Notes: generated by a model from the letters alone, not told the origin. Counted from the stretch's first letter, positions 34,052-43,385 are shown. The stretch is DNA of 62,699 bases from M3007 sp037130425 (GCA_037130425.1 JBAXTB010000003.1:1-62699); one strand, 5' to 3'. Numbers and translations are program-made.

Positions 34052-34756
34052 TTACCGGGATGGCTCCTGTAGCAAGTCCATAAACTGAACCGCTGTGTTT
34101 TCCATTTTGAAAATCACCTTATCTAAGTTGGTTACCAGCAGGTTAAACCCGGCCATAGCGATGATGGATACAAACAAACCCATTGCCGTCGCTGTGAGGG
34201 CGTGGTAAATACCGTTCGACAATACCTGTGGCGTAATGGTGGTCGCCGAAGCCATGTCCTGGAAGGAAATGATCAGACCGATTACCGTACCCAGCAGCCC
34301 AATCATCGGTGCGATACCGGAAATAGACGCGAGGGTCGACAGGTTTTTTTCCAATTTGAGCAGTTCGAGGTTGCCCACGTTCTCAATGGCTTTGTTGATG
34401 TCGTCAAGCGGTTTTCCAATGCGGTCGAGTCCTTTTTCTACCATGCGCGCCATTGGGGCGTCTACGCTTTGGCAAAGCGCTTTAGCGGCCTGGAGGTTGC
34501 CGCTTTCTACGCTGGCACGGATGCTGTTCATGAAGTTATGGTCGACCTGCGCAGCCCGCGTAAGCGTCATGTAACGTTCAACGATAATATATACCGCAAC
34601 GATTGACAACAGAAGCAGAACCGTCATCACAATCAAACCTGAAGTGCTGCTGCCAAGAATAATATCGATCAGACTTTTTGATTCCGGGGCGGCCGTCTCC
34701 GCATTCGTTACCATTTGCAGGAAAAAGAAGGCAGACAGGAAGGCGTTAAGTATCAT
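34052..34756 (-). CDS. exbB: MotA/TolQ/ExbB proton channel family protein
   Basis: The 234-residue inner-membrane protein has an N-terminal helix (MILNAFLSAFFFLQMV), a second (GLIVMTVLLLLSIVAVYIIVERYM) and, after a cytosolic domain (about 60-130), the two family helices SISGIAPMIGLLGTVIGLIISF and LTATAMGLFVSIIAMAGFNLL. The Thr in TVIGLI and the Pro in APMIGLLG are the conserved channel residues. First gene of an ExbB-ExbD-TonB-like set on the minus strand. Confidence 0.92.
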   Translation of the reverse strand: MILNAFLSAFFFLQMVTNAETAAPESKSLIDIILGSSTSGLIVMTVLLLLSIVAVYIIVERYMTLTRAAQVDHNFMNSIRASVESGNLQAAKALCQSVDAPMARMVEKGLDRIGKPLDDINKAIENVGNLELLKLEKNLSTLASISGIAPMIGLLGTVIGLIISFQDMASATTITPQVLSNGIYHALTATAMGLFVSIIAMAGFNLLVTNLDKVIFKMENTAVQFMDLLQEPSR

Positions 34757-34911
34757 AATAAAAAAATGCTGTTAGTTGGTGAAACCGATTGTTTTCTTTT
34801 TTGTGTTAGCGAACGCCAAAAGTAGCGTATTTTGTATTTGGCGAAACAAATTCTTGTATTTTTAAACAGGAATTTAAGGATTTAGACATTAAAATGTTAA
34901 AAATACACCCC

Positions 34912-35319
34912 TTATTCAGCCGCTTTTTTTTCAGGTTCGAACTTTGCCTCCACATTTTTGACAATCCGTTCCATCGTCGACAGATCGGTCGCATACATGC
35001 GCAGGTTCTGCTCGTATTGCTCCATTGTGATCTTGTGCATTTCAAAAACCTGTTTAAAATACACTTGATTGAGGCTGTCGCGCGGGTATCCGTTCAGGTG
35101 CGTTGTGGCCGCTTCAGCAAGGCTCAAATCGGCCATAATGCGCACCATTTCATCTTCCGAGATGGTCGGTGCGGCAGTTTTGGTTTGCCCACAACTGTTC
35201 AGCAGTTGCAAACAAACAATTAATATACCAAAAAAAATAACGCTTTTACCCGATGCTACGCTTTTCAGAAAAAAAGAGTCGCTTAGGTTTTGCGCATTTT
35301 CAGGTTGAAATAAGGTCAT
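34912..35319 (-). CDS. DUF4296 lipoprotein
   Basis: A 135-residue protein with a hydrophobic segment (about 28-41, IFFGILIVCLQLL) and a lipobox LLNSCGQ with the lipidated Cys43. The rest is DEMVRIMADLSLAEAATTHL followed by VYFKQVFEMHKITMEQYEQNLRMYATD, the pattern of DUF4296, a Bacteroidota-specific family. The N-terminal region before the lipobox is long, so translation may start further in (for example at a GTG or TTG before SGKSVIF). Function unknown; outer- or inner-membrane anchored on the periplasmic side. Confidence 0.8.
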   Translation of the reverse strand: MTLFQPENAQNLSDSFFLKSVASGKSVIFFGILIVCLQLLNSCGQTKTAAPTISEDEMVRIMADLSLAEAATTHLNGYPRDSLNQVYFKQVFEMHKITMEQYEQNLRMYATDLSTMERIVKNVEAKFEPEKKAAE

Positions 35320-35324
35320 CTTTG

Positions 35325-35819
35325 TTAAAAAATTTCTTTTGGAAAGAACTTGCCTTTCACATGTGTGTTTACCTCATAAAAGGAAGCCCAACGGTCGGCG
35401 TCCGATTCTAAATGAACGATCCCGGCAGTCGGAACGTTGTCTATAAAATCATCGGCAAAACGATTGGCAACATCTGTAAAGGTCGGGTTATGCCCAAATA
35501 AAAGCACAACATCGGCACGATCGGGCAAATTACTGATAATATCCAGAATATCCCGCACAGATGCCTCATATATAGAAGGCTGACGTACAATTGCTTCGTC
35601 CTCGATATTAAATGCCTCGGCAAAAATTCTGGCCGTACTAATGGCGCGTTTTGCCGGGCTACTCACCAATAAATCGGGCTGAAAGCCTTTTTGTAAAAGC
35701 AATTGAGCCATCATAGGCGCTTCATGCAAACCTCGTTCATTTAAGCTGCGGTCGAAATCACGCAAGCCGGGGGTATCCCAGCTTGACTTTGCATGGCGGA
35801 CAAGAAAAAGGGTTTTCAT
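35325..35819 (-). CDS. sixA: Histidine phosphatase family protein (SixA-like)
   Basis: SixA removes phosphate from phosphohistidine on signalling proteins. The 164-residue product starts MKTLFLVRHAKSSWD with the RH signature (Arg8-His9) and continues LRDFDRSLNERGLHEAPMMA, LLVSSPAKRAISTARIFAE and VLLFGHNPTFTDVANRF with the second catalytic His. The frame is open upstream of the ATG at 35817-35819, but the RHAK start is diagnostic. Its stop lies 5 bp before the start of the DUF4296 gene, so the two are probably cotranscribed. Confidence 0.85.
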   Translation of the reverse strand: MKTLFLVRHAKSSWDTPGLRDFDRSLNERGLHEAPMMAQLLLQKGFQPDLLVSSPAKRAISTARIFAEAFNIEDEAIVRQPSIYEASVRDILDIISNLPDRADVVLLFGHNPTFTDVANRFADDFIDNVPTAGIVHLESDADRWASFYEVNTHVKGKFFPKEIF

Positions 35820-35979
35820 AAAAAAAGTAATAAGCCGCAAAGGTAAGCCCTTCACAGGCAAAGGGTGATGCATAAAGGCAACCAAAATTTTAAAAAAATA
35901 AAAGCGCTTGCTAAGGACAATTCAGAAACCCTTACTTTTGGTGTTTTTCTTCGTAAGCAAAACCCCGCAAAACCATTTT

Positions 35980-37683
35980 ATGCAAAAACACGCACTCAAG
36001 GACTTCGAATTCCACATCAATCCGGCGACCTGGAACACGGCGCAGGATTTGGTGCAGGCTGGCGCGGTCAAAAACCTGCGTGAAGTGGAGCGGCATTTTT
36101 GGGTAGCCTTGGTGGAAACGGAGGAAGGCGCTTTTGAAACAGAAATCATCATTACGCCACAAAAAATCAAGGCATTTACCTGTGAATGTTTTACAGAAGG
36201 ACGACGTTTAATGTGTCCGCACGTGGCCGCGTCGCTGTTTAAGGTGCGGCAATTTTTGGAACAGCAAAGTGAAGCGCGCAAAGAAAAAGCAGCCAAAAAG
36301 GAAGCAAGCGCACTCAGTCGGCTGACGGTTCAAACCGCGCTTGAACATGCAACACCGGAAGCGCTGGACGCTTTTGTGCGCGATTACGCGCGCAAGGATC
36401 GGGACTTTGCCCTGGCGCTTAAAACCTGGTTTGCGGCCGATGTCACGATTTCGGAAAATCCTTTTGCGCTGATTCTGGGATCCCTGATTCCGAAACACAG
36501 CAAACCCCAAACCATGCGGGAACCCGAATTTCGGCGTATTCGCAGAACGCTCGATGACCTTGAAATACAGCGTTCAAATGCCGAGACACAAGGCAATCAC
36601 CGCATTGTTTTTCAGATTTCTACTGCATTGCTTAAATATTTGTTGCCGCTGCTTCCGAAAATGGAAGAACACAAGCAGGAACTTTTTTTGCCCTATTGTC
36701 GACAAGCCTTGCAAAGCCTAATGGCCCTGAATACGGCAATCGTATCGCCGGAATTGCGGGAAGACGCATGGCAAATGGTTTACACCTTGGGTGTCAAAGG
36801 ACTGTATTTCAATGAATTACTGCGGGATGCTTTGCGTTTTGTTGGACCAATGTTTAGTGATGCGCAAAAGTTTGATCAGATCAGCGAATATTTTGACCAA
36901 ACGCCCTACCCTGCTCCGCCTTTCGTGTTGCAGTTATTTTTAATTGCGCTGATTCAACATAAAATGCCCGCAGCGGCGTTAATCCGCGTGCTCGACGACT
37001 ACCACAGTTTACCTGCGCTGATCCGGGAAGCCATTTTACAACTATATTATTTGAAATATTGGGATGCCACCAGTGCGCTCATCGAATATTTTGTGAAAAA
37101 CCAGGTATTTTCCGGCACACAACGCAGGGAATTGGAAGACATCCTGTTTTTTATTGCCGAACAAACAGGCGATCACACCCGCCGCAACCGCATTTTGCAG
37201 GAACGTTTTATCCAGACCGGCCAATTTGATTTTTTCAATAAACTGAAAGGCGCCACCGACAACAAATGGCCGACCTATCTGGCACAAATTCTTGGCGCTT
37301 TAAAACAAAAAAACGACACGAAAACCATCGCAGCGGTGTTTGCTGCGGAAGGGAAACGAGAAGAATTAGCAAATTTGCTTGGAATGATGGACGAATTGCC
37401 GATTTTGCAGCGTTATGAAGACTTGTTTTTAGAAACAGATAAAGGCTTCATTCGCGAACGGTACACGACCATTCTGAGCGATTACCTGCGCGAACATTTC
37501 GGTAGGCCGGCAAGCGCTTACGTGCGCGACCGGTTAGTCGGTTTGGTTGCAAAAGGCGCAATTGGATTGGCAAAAGAAATCATCGCCGAACTCACCGAAC
37601 GATTTGAAGAGCGCCATACGTTGTCGGAAGAGTTGCTTGAACTTTTTCCAAAAAACAAGCGTAAAGACGCGTTTTATTTGTAG
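35980..37683 (+). CDS. SWIM zinc-finger protein
   Basis: The 567-residue product (ATG at 35980; the frame is open upstream to 35908) has an N-terminal SWIM zinc finger: FTCECFTEGRRLMCPHVAASLF with Cys68, Cys70, Cys79 and His81 in CxCx8CxH. A long helical, repeat-like remainder follows (about 100-560) with many Leu/Ala-rich helices and no catalytic motif. Bacterial SWIM proteins are often linked to SNF2 helicases, but none is adjacent here. Nucleic-acid or protein binding is inferred. rlmH follows after 24 bp. Confidence 0.8.
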   Translation: MQKHALKDFEFHINPATWNTAQDLVQAGAVKNLREVERHFWVALVETEEGAFETEIIITPQKIKAFTCECFTEGRRLMCPHVAASLFKVRQFLEQQSEARKEKAAKKEASALSRLTVQTALEHATPEALDAFVRDYARKDRDFALALKTWFAADVTISENPFALILGSLIPKHSKPQTMREPEFRRIRRTLDDLEIQRSNAETQGNHRIVFQISTALLKYLLPLLPKMEEHKQELFLPYCRQALQSLMALNTAIVSPELREDAWQMVYTLGVKGLYFNELLRDALRFVGPMFSDAQKFDQISEYFDQTPYPAPPFVLQLFLIALIQHKMPAAALIRVLDDYHSLPALIREAILQLYYLKYWDATSALIEYFVKNQVFSGTQRRELEDILFFIAEQTGDHTRRNRILQERFIQTGQFDFFNKLKGATDNKWPTYLAQILGALKQKNDTKTIAAVFAAEGKREELANLLGMMDELPILQRYEDLFLETDKGFIRERYTTILSDYLREHFGRPASAYVRDRLVGLVAKGAIGLAKEIIAELTERFEERHTLSEELLELFPKNKRKDAFYL

Positions 37684-37707
37684 AAACACCTTTAAAAGAA
37701 CAATAAT

Positions 37708-38178
37708 TTGAAAATCGAACTTTGGGCCATCGGCAAAACCTCCGAAAAATATTTGGAAATGGGCATTGAGATTTTTGAAAAACGACTCAAAAACTACCTG
37801 CCTTTTTCTTGGACAATCCTGCCTGATGTGAAACTCAAAACCACAGACGGCGCCTTGCTGAAAAAAGAAGAGGGCAAACTCATACTATCCAAACTGCAAC
37901 CCGACGACTACTTAGTGCTGCTCGACGAAGCCGGCAAACAATGGAGTTCGACGGAATTAGCATTTTGGCTGGAACGCAAACTATCTTCGCCCGGCAAAAA
38001 GTTGGTTTTCCTGATCGGCGGCGCATTTGGCTTCGCGCCTGAGGTGTACGCCCGCGCGCAGGAGCAACTTTCGCTGTCCAAAATGACTTTTTCGCATCAA
38101 ATGGTGCGCCTTTTCTTCATGGAACAACTGTACCGCGCCATGACGATCTTGCGCAACGAACCCTATCACAACAACTAA
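37708..38178 (+). CDS. rlmH: 23S rRNA (pseudouridine(1915)-N3)-methyltransferase
   Basis: RlmH is a SPOUT methyltransferase that methylates pseudouridine 1915 of 23S rRNA in the assembled 70S ribosome. The 156-residue protein starts at TTG (LKIELWAIGKTSEKYLEMGIEIFEKRL). It has LLDEAGKQWSSTELAFWLE, LVFLIGGAFGFAPEVYARA and the C-terminal knot SLSKMTFSHQMVRLFFMEQLYRAMTILRNEPYHNN, which is nearly invariant in the family. Confidence 0.95.
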   Translation: MKIELWAIGKTSEKYLEMGIEIFEKRLKNYLPFSWTILPDVKLKTTDGALLKKEEGKLILSKLQPDDYLVLLDEAGKQWSSTELAFWLERKLSSPGKKLVFLIGGAFGFAPEVYARAQEQLSLSKMTFSHQMVRLFFMEQLYRAMTILRNEPYHNN

Positions 38179-38216
38179 AAAACGCATCAAAAGCGGTCAA
38201 AAAAACCATTTTTACC

Positions 38217-38846
38217 ATGATTGTTACCTATATTATTATTGCCTTTACCGTGCTGATTAGTTTTATGGCCTTTAATAACCACGACCTGTTTATTAAAATG
38301 AAACACTGGCCATATCAGGAAGCGCGGGATAACGAATTTTACCGCTGGCTGACCGGCGGTTTTCTGCACGCCGATCCTATGCACTTGATATTCAATATGT
38401 TAACCCTGTATTTCTTCGGCGCTAACCAAGGATTGCACGAAGGCGTGGAGGGCTGGTTTGAGGGCACTTTCCCGGAATTCGGCACCACCATGTATTTGGT
38501 GTTTTACCTCAGCGCCATCATTGCGGCCTCTTCGGCAACCTATTCAAAACACAAGAATAACCCCTCATTTGCCAGCATCGGGGCATCAGGCGCGGTGGCG
38601 GCTATTTTGTTTGCCTCCATTCTGTTGTATCCTACCAACCGCATCATGCTGATGATCCTGCCGATTCCGATTCCAGGCTATTTGTTCGGCATTTTGTATT
38701 TGTGGTATAGTTCTTACGCGGCCAAACGCGGTGGGGACAATATTGACCATACGGCCCACTTTTTCGGCGCTGTATTCGGTTTTTTTGTCCCAATTATCCT
38801 AAAACCAAGCCTTTTTATGGATTTTATTGCGCAAATAACGGGTTAG
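38217..38846 (+). CDS. Rhomboid family intramembrane serine protease
   Basis: Rhomboids cleave transmembrane substrates within the inner membrane. The 209-residue protein has about six hydrophobic segments, GGFLHADPMHLIFNMLTLYFFG (the H-x5-N element), SIGASGAVAAILFAS with nucleophile Ser124, and DHTAHFFGAVFGFF with catalytic His181. The catalytic pair is intact, so activity is likely. Confidence 0.92.
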   Translation: MIVTYIIIAFTVLISFMAFNNHDLFIKMKHWPYQEARDNEFYRWLTGGFLHADPMHLIFNMLTLYFFGANQGLHEGVEGWFEGTFPEFGTTMYLVFYLSAIIAASSATYSKHKNNPSFASIGASGAVAAILFASILLYPTNRIMLMILPIPIPGYLFGILYLWYSSYAAKRGGDNIDHTAHFFGAVFGFFVPIILKPSLFMDFIAQITG

Positions 38847-38918
38847 GGGTTAAAATCACGATTTGTTACAGCCCGGACATTTTTATCGGAATGGGCTGCG
38901 CGCGAAGCTCATTTCCTG

Positions 38919-38926
38919 TACCTTTG
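38919..38926 (+). promoter_or_regulatory. TAnnTTTG -7 element candidate for trxA
   Basis: TACCTTTG lies 78 bp before the trxA ATG. No clear -33 element is seen. Confidence 0.35.
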
Positions 38927-39004
38927 CAAACAAATGGAGGGGTCGCATGTTTTATATTCAATCTTTCCAAACCATAACATTTCATTTCATCAATTTTTTA
39001 TAAA

Positions 39005-39328
39005 ATGGCACAAGAATTCACGGACAGCAATTTCAAAGCTGAAATTTTGGATAGCAATCAAGTAGCAGTGATCGACCTTTGGGCGCCTTGGTGCGGACCA
39101 TGCAAGATGATGACTCCAATTGTGGATGAATTATCCAAAGAATATGAAGGCAAAGCGGTAGTCGGTAAATTGAATGTGGATGACAATCCGAACATACCAA
39201 CTGAATATGGCGTACGCAGTATTCCTACATTCCTGATTTTTAAAGGCGGCGAACTGAAGGACAAAGTGGTGGGTACGCAAACCAAGGAAGCGTTGAAAAA
39301 CCGCATCGAGGCTTTGTTGTTAGCTTAA
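39005..39328 (+). CDS. trxA: Thioredoxin
   Basis: A 107-residue cytosolic thioredoxin, the general disulfide reductase. It shows VIDLWAPWCGPCKMMTPIVDEL with the redox pair Cys30/Cys33 in WCGPC, then VGKLNVDDNPNIPTEYGVRSIPTFLIFKGG with the cis-Pro (SIPT). Length and fold match standard TrxA. A strong terminator follows, so it is transcribed alone. Confidence 0.96.
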   Translation: MAQEFTDSNFKAEILDSNQVAVIDLWAPWCGPCKMMTPIVDELSKEYEGKAVVGKLNVDDNPNIPTEYGVRSIPTFLIFKGGELKDKVVGTQTKEALKNRIEALLLA

Positions 39329-39353
39329 GGTTCGGTTAAAATATAGTGTTTTG

Positions 39354-39389
39354 AAGGATTTGGGCGCTCGAAAGACTGTTCAAATCCTT
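39354..39389 (+). terminator. Intrinsic terminator of trxA
   Basis: A 9-bp stem AAGGATTTG / CAAATCCTT with an 18-nt loop, followed by a T-run (CCTTTTTTATT). Confidence 0.8.
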
Positions 39390-39402
39390 TTTTATTTACT
39401 CC

Positions 39403-40938
39403 TCAATCCGCATGTAACATCTTCCAAGCCTCAGGCAAAAACTCAACCAAATCCCCTGCAATCATACCCGCCTCACTACGCGCCGCCGCTGCCAAATCCC
39501 CGGATAGTCCGTGCGCATACACACCCAGCAAAGCCGCATCGCGCGGCGCATAACCTTGGGCCAATAAACCCGTGATAATACCTGTCAACACATCCCCGCT
39601 ACCGCCGGTGGCCATGCCGGGATTTCCGGTCGAATTAAACCAGCAAGTACCATCCGGACAAGCGATGGCCGTGTTGGCGCCTTTTAAAACGATAAAAACA
39701 CTGTGTTCTTGCGCTTTTTGGCGGAGTAAATCATTGCGCATGAAGTCGTTATCTGATTTTCCAAACAGGCGTTCAAACTCCCCTGGATGCGGGGTCAGGA
39801 TGGTATTTTTGGGCACTTTTCGCCAAAGTTCGGGGTTCAAGGAGAGCAAATTCAGCGCATCGGCATCTATGAGCAAGGGAACTATACAGGATTCAAGCAA
39901 TTGTTCAAAAGCAAGACCCGTTTCTTCATGTTGACCTAAGCCGGGGCCAATACCAATTGATTTAAAAGGCGTTAAGTCTGGGATGGTCGTAATATACTCG
40001 ACCTTGTTGTCGTGCTGGAACATCGCCTCCGGTACCGCCGTTTGTAAAATATCATGTCCGCAAAGCGGCGCTTTTACAGAAACAAGTCCGGCGCCCGCAC
40101 GCAGGCAAGCGCGCGCGGAAAGCACGGCGGCGCCCATTTTGCCAAAACTGCCGGCTACGATCAAGGCATGTCCAAAACTGCCTTTATGGCTGAATTTCCC
40201 ACGTTTATGCACCAAAGCGGCCGCGTCTGTGTGGGTCAGGTAATAAAACGGCGTTTCTGTTTGTTGTTGATATGCCGGAAGCAAGCCAATATCGGTCGTT
40301 TCCCAGTCCCCTACCCTTTCTGCATTTTCAGGAAACAAAAAAGCGCGTTTTGGTACCTGAAAACTCAAGGTACGATCTGCAAAAATGCAAGGGCCAACGG
40401 TATGTTGATCGGCAAAAAGGCCGCTTGGCAAATCAATGGAAATCCGCGCACAAGGCAAGCCGTTTAAAAATACGATCAAATCCGCCCATGAACCTTCCAA
40501 CGCACGGTTCAAACCGGAGCCGAACAAGGCGTCAATGATAATTGGCGGATGTTCGGCTGAAAAAAAGCGCTTACGCATGGCAGCATCACGCTGCACCGAG
40601 GCCAGCCACTCAAAACCCTCTATAACCGGAATATCCTTAGGTAAAACCGCCAATTGCGCTTGAAAATCAGGTGAACGTGTATCATTCAAGGCGCAAACAA
40701 ATACCTTTACGTCATAAAAATTTCGGAACAAAAGCCGCGCAACCGCTAGTCCGTCGCCGCCGTTATTGCCCGGTCCGGCGAAGACAAAAATTGGTTGTTG
40801 CACATCCGGGTAGTGACCGCTAAACCAATCGGCAAACGCGGTTGAGGCCCGGTTCATCAGATCAACGGACGCAATCGGCTCCTGTTCTATGGTGTACGCA
40901 TCCCAGGCGCGGATTTGTTCGGGGGAAAAGAGTTTCAT
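39403..40938 (-). CDS. nnrDE: Bifunctional NAD(P)H-hydrate epimerase / ADP-dependent NAD(P)H-hydrate dehydratase
   Basis: This enzyme repairs hydrated NADH/NADPH: the N-terminal YjeF_N domain epimerises and the C-terminal ribokinase-like domain dehydrates. The 511-residue product (ATG at 40938) starts MKLFSPEQIRAWDAYTIEQEP. Domain 1 has VFAGPGNNGGDGLAVARLL; domain 2 has HKGSFGHALIVAGSFGKMGAA, LTPHPGEFERLFG and GNPGMATGGSGDVLTGIITGLLAQG. A longer frame runs into the divergent CoA-transferase gene and is rejected because the chosen ATG gives the conserved opening. Confidence 0.93.
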   Translation of the reverse strand: MKLFSPEQIRAWDAYTIEQEPIASVDLMNRASTAFADWFSGHYPDVQQPIFVFAGPGNNGGDGLAVARLLFRNFYDVKVFVCALNDTRSPDFQAQLAVLPKDIPVIEGFEWLASVQRDAAMRKRFFSAEHPPIIIDALFGSGLNRALEGSWADLIVFLNGLPCARISIDLPSGLFADQHTVGPCIFADRTLSFQVPKRAFLFPENAERVGDWETTDIGLLPAYQQQTETPFYYLTHTDAAALVHKRGKFSHKGSFGHALIVAGSFGKMGAAVLSARACLRAGAGLVSVKAPLCGHDILQTAVPEAMFQHDNKVEYITTIPDLTPFKSIGIGPGLGQHEETGLAFEQLLESCIVPLLIDADALNLLSLNPELWRKVPKNTILTPHPGEFERLFGKSDNDFMRNDLLRQKAQEHSVFIVLKGANTAIACPDGTCWFNSTGNPGMATGGSGDVLTGIITGLLAQGYAPRDAALLGVYAHGLSGDLAAAARSEAGMIAGDLVEFLPEAWKMLHAD

Positions 40939-40951
40939 AAAAAAATATTGA

Positions 40952-42025
40952 ATGTCGATACAAATATTTTCCGGCCTAAAAGTAGTTGAATTTGCCAGTG
41001 TTTTAGCCGGTCCGGCCGTCGGAATGTTTTTTGCTGAATTAGGCGCCGATGTAATCAAAATTGAAAACAAAAGTACCGGCGGCGATGTCACCCGCGGCTG
41101 GAAACACCCCAAGGAAGATCCGGCCTCACCCATTTCTGCTTACTGGTGCAGCGTAAACTGGGGCAAAACCCACCTGATGCTCGATTTGCGCCAAGCGGCT
41201 GACTTACATCAAGCCCTCGAATTAGTCGCGGCGGCCGATGTGTTGATTTCCAATTTCAAACCTTCCTTTGCTAAAAACTGTGGACTTGATCCTGAAACGT
41301 TACAACTACGCAATCCCCGCCTGATCTACGCCCAACTCAGCGCCTTTGCCGATCCGGAAGACGAAAGTCCGGCCTTCGACGTGGTGCTCCAAGCCGAGGC
41401 CGGGTTTATGTACATGAACGGAGAACCCGATCGTCCGCCGGTGAAAATGCCCGTGGCCCTGATTGATATTCTGGCGGCCCACCAACTTAAGGAAGCCATT
41501 TTAATTGCCCTGCTGCAACGCGAGCGTACGGGCCGGGGCAGCGTGGTAAGCACCTCGCTGATGGAAAGCGCCCTGGCTTCCTTGGCCAACCAGGCCACCA
41601 ATTGGCTCATGGTGGGCCATATTCCACAGCGCATGGGCGCCCAGCACCCCAACATTGCCCCCTACGGCGATGTATTCACCTGCCTTGACGGTCAACCGAT
41701 TCTCTTGGCAGCCGGCACAGAACGACAATTTGCCCAATGTTGTATTTGCCTGGATCTCAAGGAATTATTGGAAGATCCTGATTATAAAACAAACACGGTG
41801 CGGGTAAAAAACCGCAAGGCCTTGAACGATCTGCTGGCCGCGCGGATTGCCTTGCGCACGAGCGGGGATTTGATGGAGGCGTTTAAAAAAGCGGGGGTAC
41901 CTGCGGCAAGGATACGGGATATGAAGGGCGTGTTTGAGTTGGACGCGGCGAAGGAGATGGTGTTGGAGGAGGGGGAGACCAAGCGGATGAGGACGGTGGG
42001 GTTTAGGGTGGACGGGAGACGGTAG
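40952..42025 (+). CDS. CaiB/BaiF (family III) CoA transferase
   Basis: Family III CoA transferases move CoA between carboxylic acids. The 357-residue protein starts MSIQIFSGLKVVEFASVLAGPAVGMFFAELGADVIKIE, the classic opening. It continues SVNWGKTHLMLDLR, DVLISNFKPSFAKNCGLDPETL and the catalytic region with Asp in PVALIDILAAHQLKEAIL. It is slightly shorter than the usual 390-410. Its ATG is 13 bp from the divergent nnrDE start, so the two share a very short promoter region. Substrates unknown. Confidence 0.9.
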   Translation: MSIQIFSGLKVVEFASVLAGPAVGMFFAELGADVIKIENKSTGGDVTRGWKHPKEDPASPISAYWCSVNWGKTHLMLDLRQAADLHQALELVAAADVLISNFKPSFAKNCGLDPETLQLRNPRLIYAQLSAFADPEDESPAFDVVLQAEAGFMYMNGEPDRPPVKMPVALIDILAAHQLKEAILIALLQRERTGRGSVVSTSLMESALASLANQATNWLMVGHIPQRMGAQHPNIAPYGDVFTCLDGQPILLAAGTERQFAQCCICLDLKELLEDPDYKTNTVRVKNRKALNDLLAARIALRTSGDLMEAFKKAGVPAARIRDMKGVFELDAAKEMVLEEGETKRMRTVGFRVDGRR

Positions 42026-42073
42026 ACGGTGGACGGTGTGGTAGGCTTGATTATGAACGGTTATACAACGAAA

Positions 42074-42117
42074 AGCCCTGAAAGGGCGTAATCATCAGCA
42101 TTGGGCAAGGCCCGATG
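42074..42117. repeat. GCCCTGAAAGGGC double-hairpin repeat, copy 2
   Basis: AGCCCTGAAAGGGCG, a TAATCATCAGCAT spacer and TGGGCAAGGCCCGATG parallel the copy at 28693-28736 in length and order. Confidence 0.75.
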
Positions 42118-42451
42118 CGAAAAATAGATCCTCAACATTCGGCAACGCCCAACGATGGACGATGGACGAGGTTCTTCGGTTTTTCAAGTCGTAGTTTTGA
42201 AATTCGAGGCACTTTGCTTGAGCACGAAATAATTGCCAAACGCGGAATTGAAACCGACACTGCGTTTTCAGGAAAAGTATCCAAAAACAGAAGAATCCTA
42301 TAATATGAAACATATAACGCAACAAGCTTTACATGGATCAAACTATGCAGGCGCCGAATTTGAGTTTTAGCCATTTGCCAGGAGTAAGGCGTGTGGCGGT
42401 ATGAGTAAATTATGGGCAGACCTTCACTCCCCCCTCACCCCCAAATCACAT

Positions 42452-42480
42452 AAGTCATCCCGTACAACACGAGATGACTT
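42452..42480 (-). terminator. Hairpin after the ribosomal-protein operon
   Basis: A 12-bp stem AAGTCATCCCGT / ACGAGATGACTT (one G-U pair on the minus strand) with a 5-nt loop lies 33 bp after the DUF4295 stop. No T-run follows. Confidence 0.55.
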
Positions 42481-42513
42481 ACGATATAAAAACCAATAAG
42501 ACGGAAATAGAAA

Positions 42514-42693
42514 TTATTTCACGTCGGCGAAAAAGTCTTTCACCTTGTCTTTGTGGACAATCATTGTTTTGTAGGTGTATTTGCCGGTAACCGGGTCTTT
42601 AACAGACTTTACCACCTTCACATGGTCTTTACCGGAACCTGCGTTTGCTGCACGTTGGGCAACACGGGCGTTTTTAGATACTTTCTTTGCCAT
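42514..42693 (-). CDS. DUF4295 family protein
   Basis: A 59-residue basic protein, MAKKVSKNARVAQRAANAGSGKDHVKVVKSVKDPVTGKYTYKTMIVHKDKVKDFFADVK when read through (quoted in parts: start MAKKVSKNARVAQ, middle GSGKDHVKVVKSV, end HKDKVKDFFADVK). This is the small Bacteroidota-specific family that almost always follows rpmG. It lies 32 bp downstream of rpmG here and is presumably ribosome-associated, by position only. Confidence 0.9.
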   Translation of the reverse strand: MAKKVSKNARVAQRAANAGSGKDHVKVVKSVKDPVTGKYTYKTMIVHKDKVKDFFADVK

Positions 42694-42725
42694 ATTCCTT
42701 TATCGTTTGCGAGGTGTAGGAATGT

Positions 42726-42914
42726 TTATTTAATTTCACGGTGAACCGTGTATTTACGCAAAATAGAATTGTATTTTTTCAATTCCATACGATCCGGGGT
42801 GTTTTTCCGGTTTTTCTGCGTGACGTAGCGCGAAGTGCCGGGCTGACCGCTGGTTTTGTGCTCGGTGCATTCCAGAATAATCTGGATACGGTTGCCTTTG
42901 CTTTTCTTTGCCAT
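42726..42914 (-). CDS. rpmG: 50S ribosomal protein L33
   Basis: A 62-residue L33: MAKKSKGNRIQIILECTEHK, then GTSRYVTQKNRKNTPDRMELKKYN and an end TVHREIK. It lacks the Cys pairs of zinc-binding L33 (only one Cys is present), so it is the Cys-minus type. Middle gene of rpmB-rpmG-DUF4295. Confidence 0.95.
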   Translation of the reverse strand: MAKKSKGNRIQIILECTEHKTSGQPGTSRYVTQKNRKNTPDRMELKKYNSILRKYTVHREIK

Positions 42915-43016
42915 TGTTTAAACGTTTACTTTTTGAGTTTTTTACTTGCCAAGGCCATTCTTATCAAACCGGATGGCAAAGATAAAACTTAAAATTTTGA
43001 TAGAAATGTGTTTTAA

Positions 43017-43277
43017 TTAGAATCCTGGTTCATCACCGTGGTAAGTGATTTCACCTTTCTTCTCCAATTTTTTAATGTAGGAGAAAAGACCTAATTTGTT
43101 AATGGTACGAATCGCGGAAGTGCTAACTTTAAGCGTTACCCATTCTCCTGTTTCCGGCATATAGAATTTCTTCGTTTGCAGGTTCGGATAGAAACGACGC
43201 TTGGTTTTGCGATTGGAGTGCGAAACGTGATTTCCTGTGATCGGTTTTTTGCCCGTCAAATCACAAACTTTTGGCAT
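43017..43277 (-). CDS. rpmB: 50S ribosomal protein L28
   Basis: An 86-residue L28: MPKVCDLTGKKPITGNHVSHSNRKTKRRFYPNLQ, then KKFYMPETGEWVTLKVSTSAIRTINKLGL. First gene of the operon with rpmG 102 bp downstream. All core L28 motifs are present. Confidence 0.95.
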   Translation of the reverse strand: MPKVCDLTGKKPITGNHVSHSNRKTKRRFYPNLQTKKFYMPETGEWVTLKVSTSAIRTINKLGLFSYIKKLEKKGEITYHGDEPGF

Positions 43278-43385
43278 GACTCTTATCTTGAGTGTGTTAA
43301 GTGTAAAAGTGCCCGTGTATGAGCCAATTATTGCGTTTAATCAAAAATTATGCGCAATAACCCACACACAGGCACTTCAATCAGG

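Larger units (their letters stand above)
42026..42513. other. Gene-free gap with short tandem and hairpin repeats
   Basis: A GACGGTGGACGGT-type tandem tract (about 42008-42040, and ACGATGGACGATGGACG near 42150) is followed by the double hairpin at 42074-42117. The rest up to 42450 holds a 62-codon frame without recognisable features; I do not call it. Confidence 0.5.

Noticed and set aside
42115..42303. A 62-codon frame in the gap before the ribosomal operon
   Set aside because: It starts inside a repeat and shows no protein-like pattern that I can recognise.
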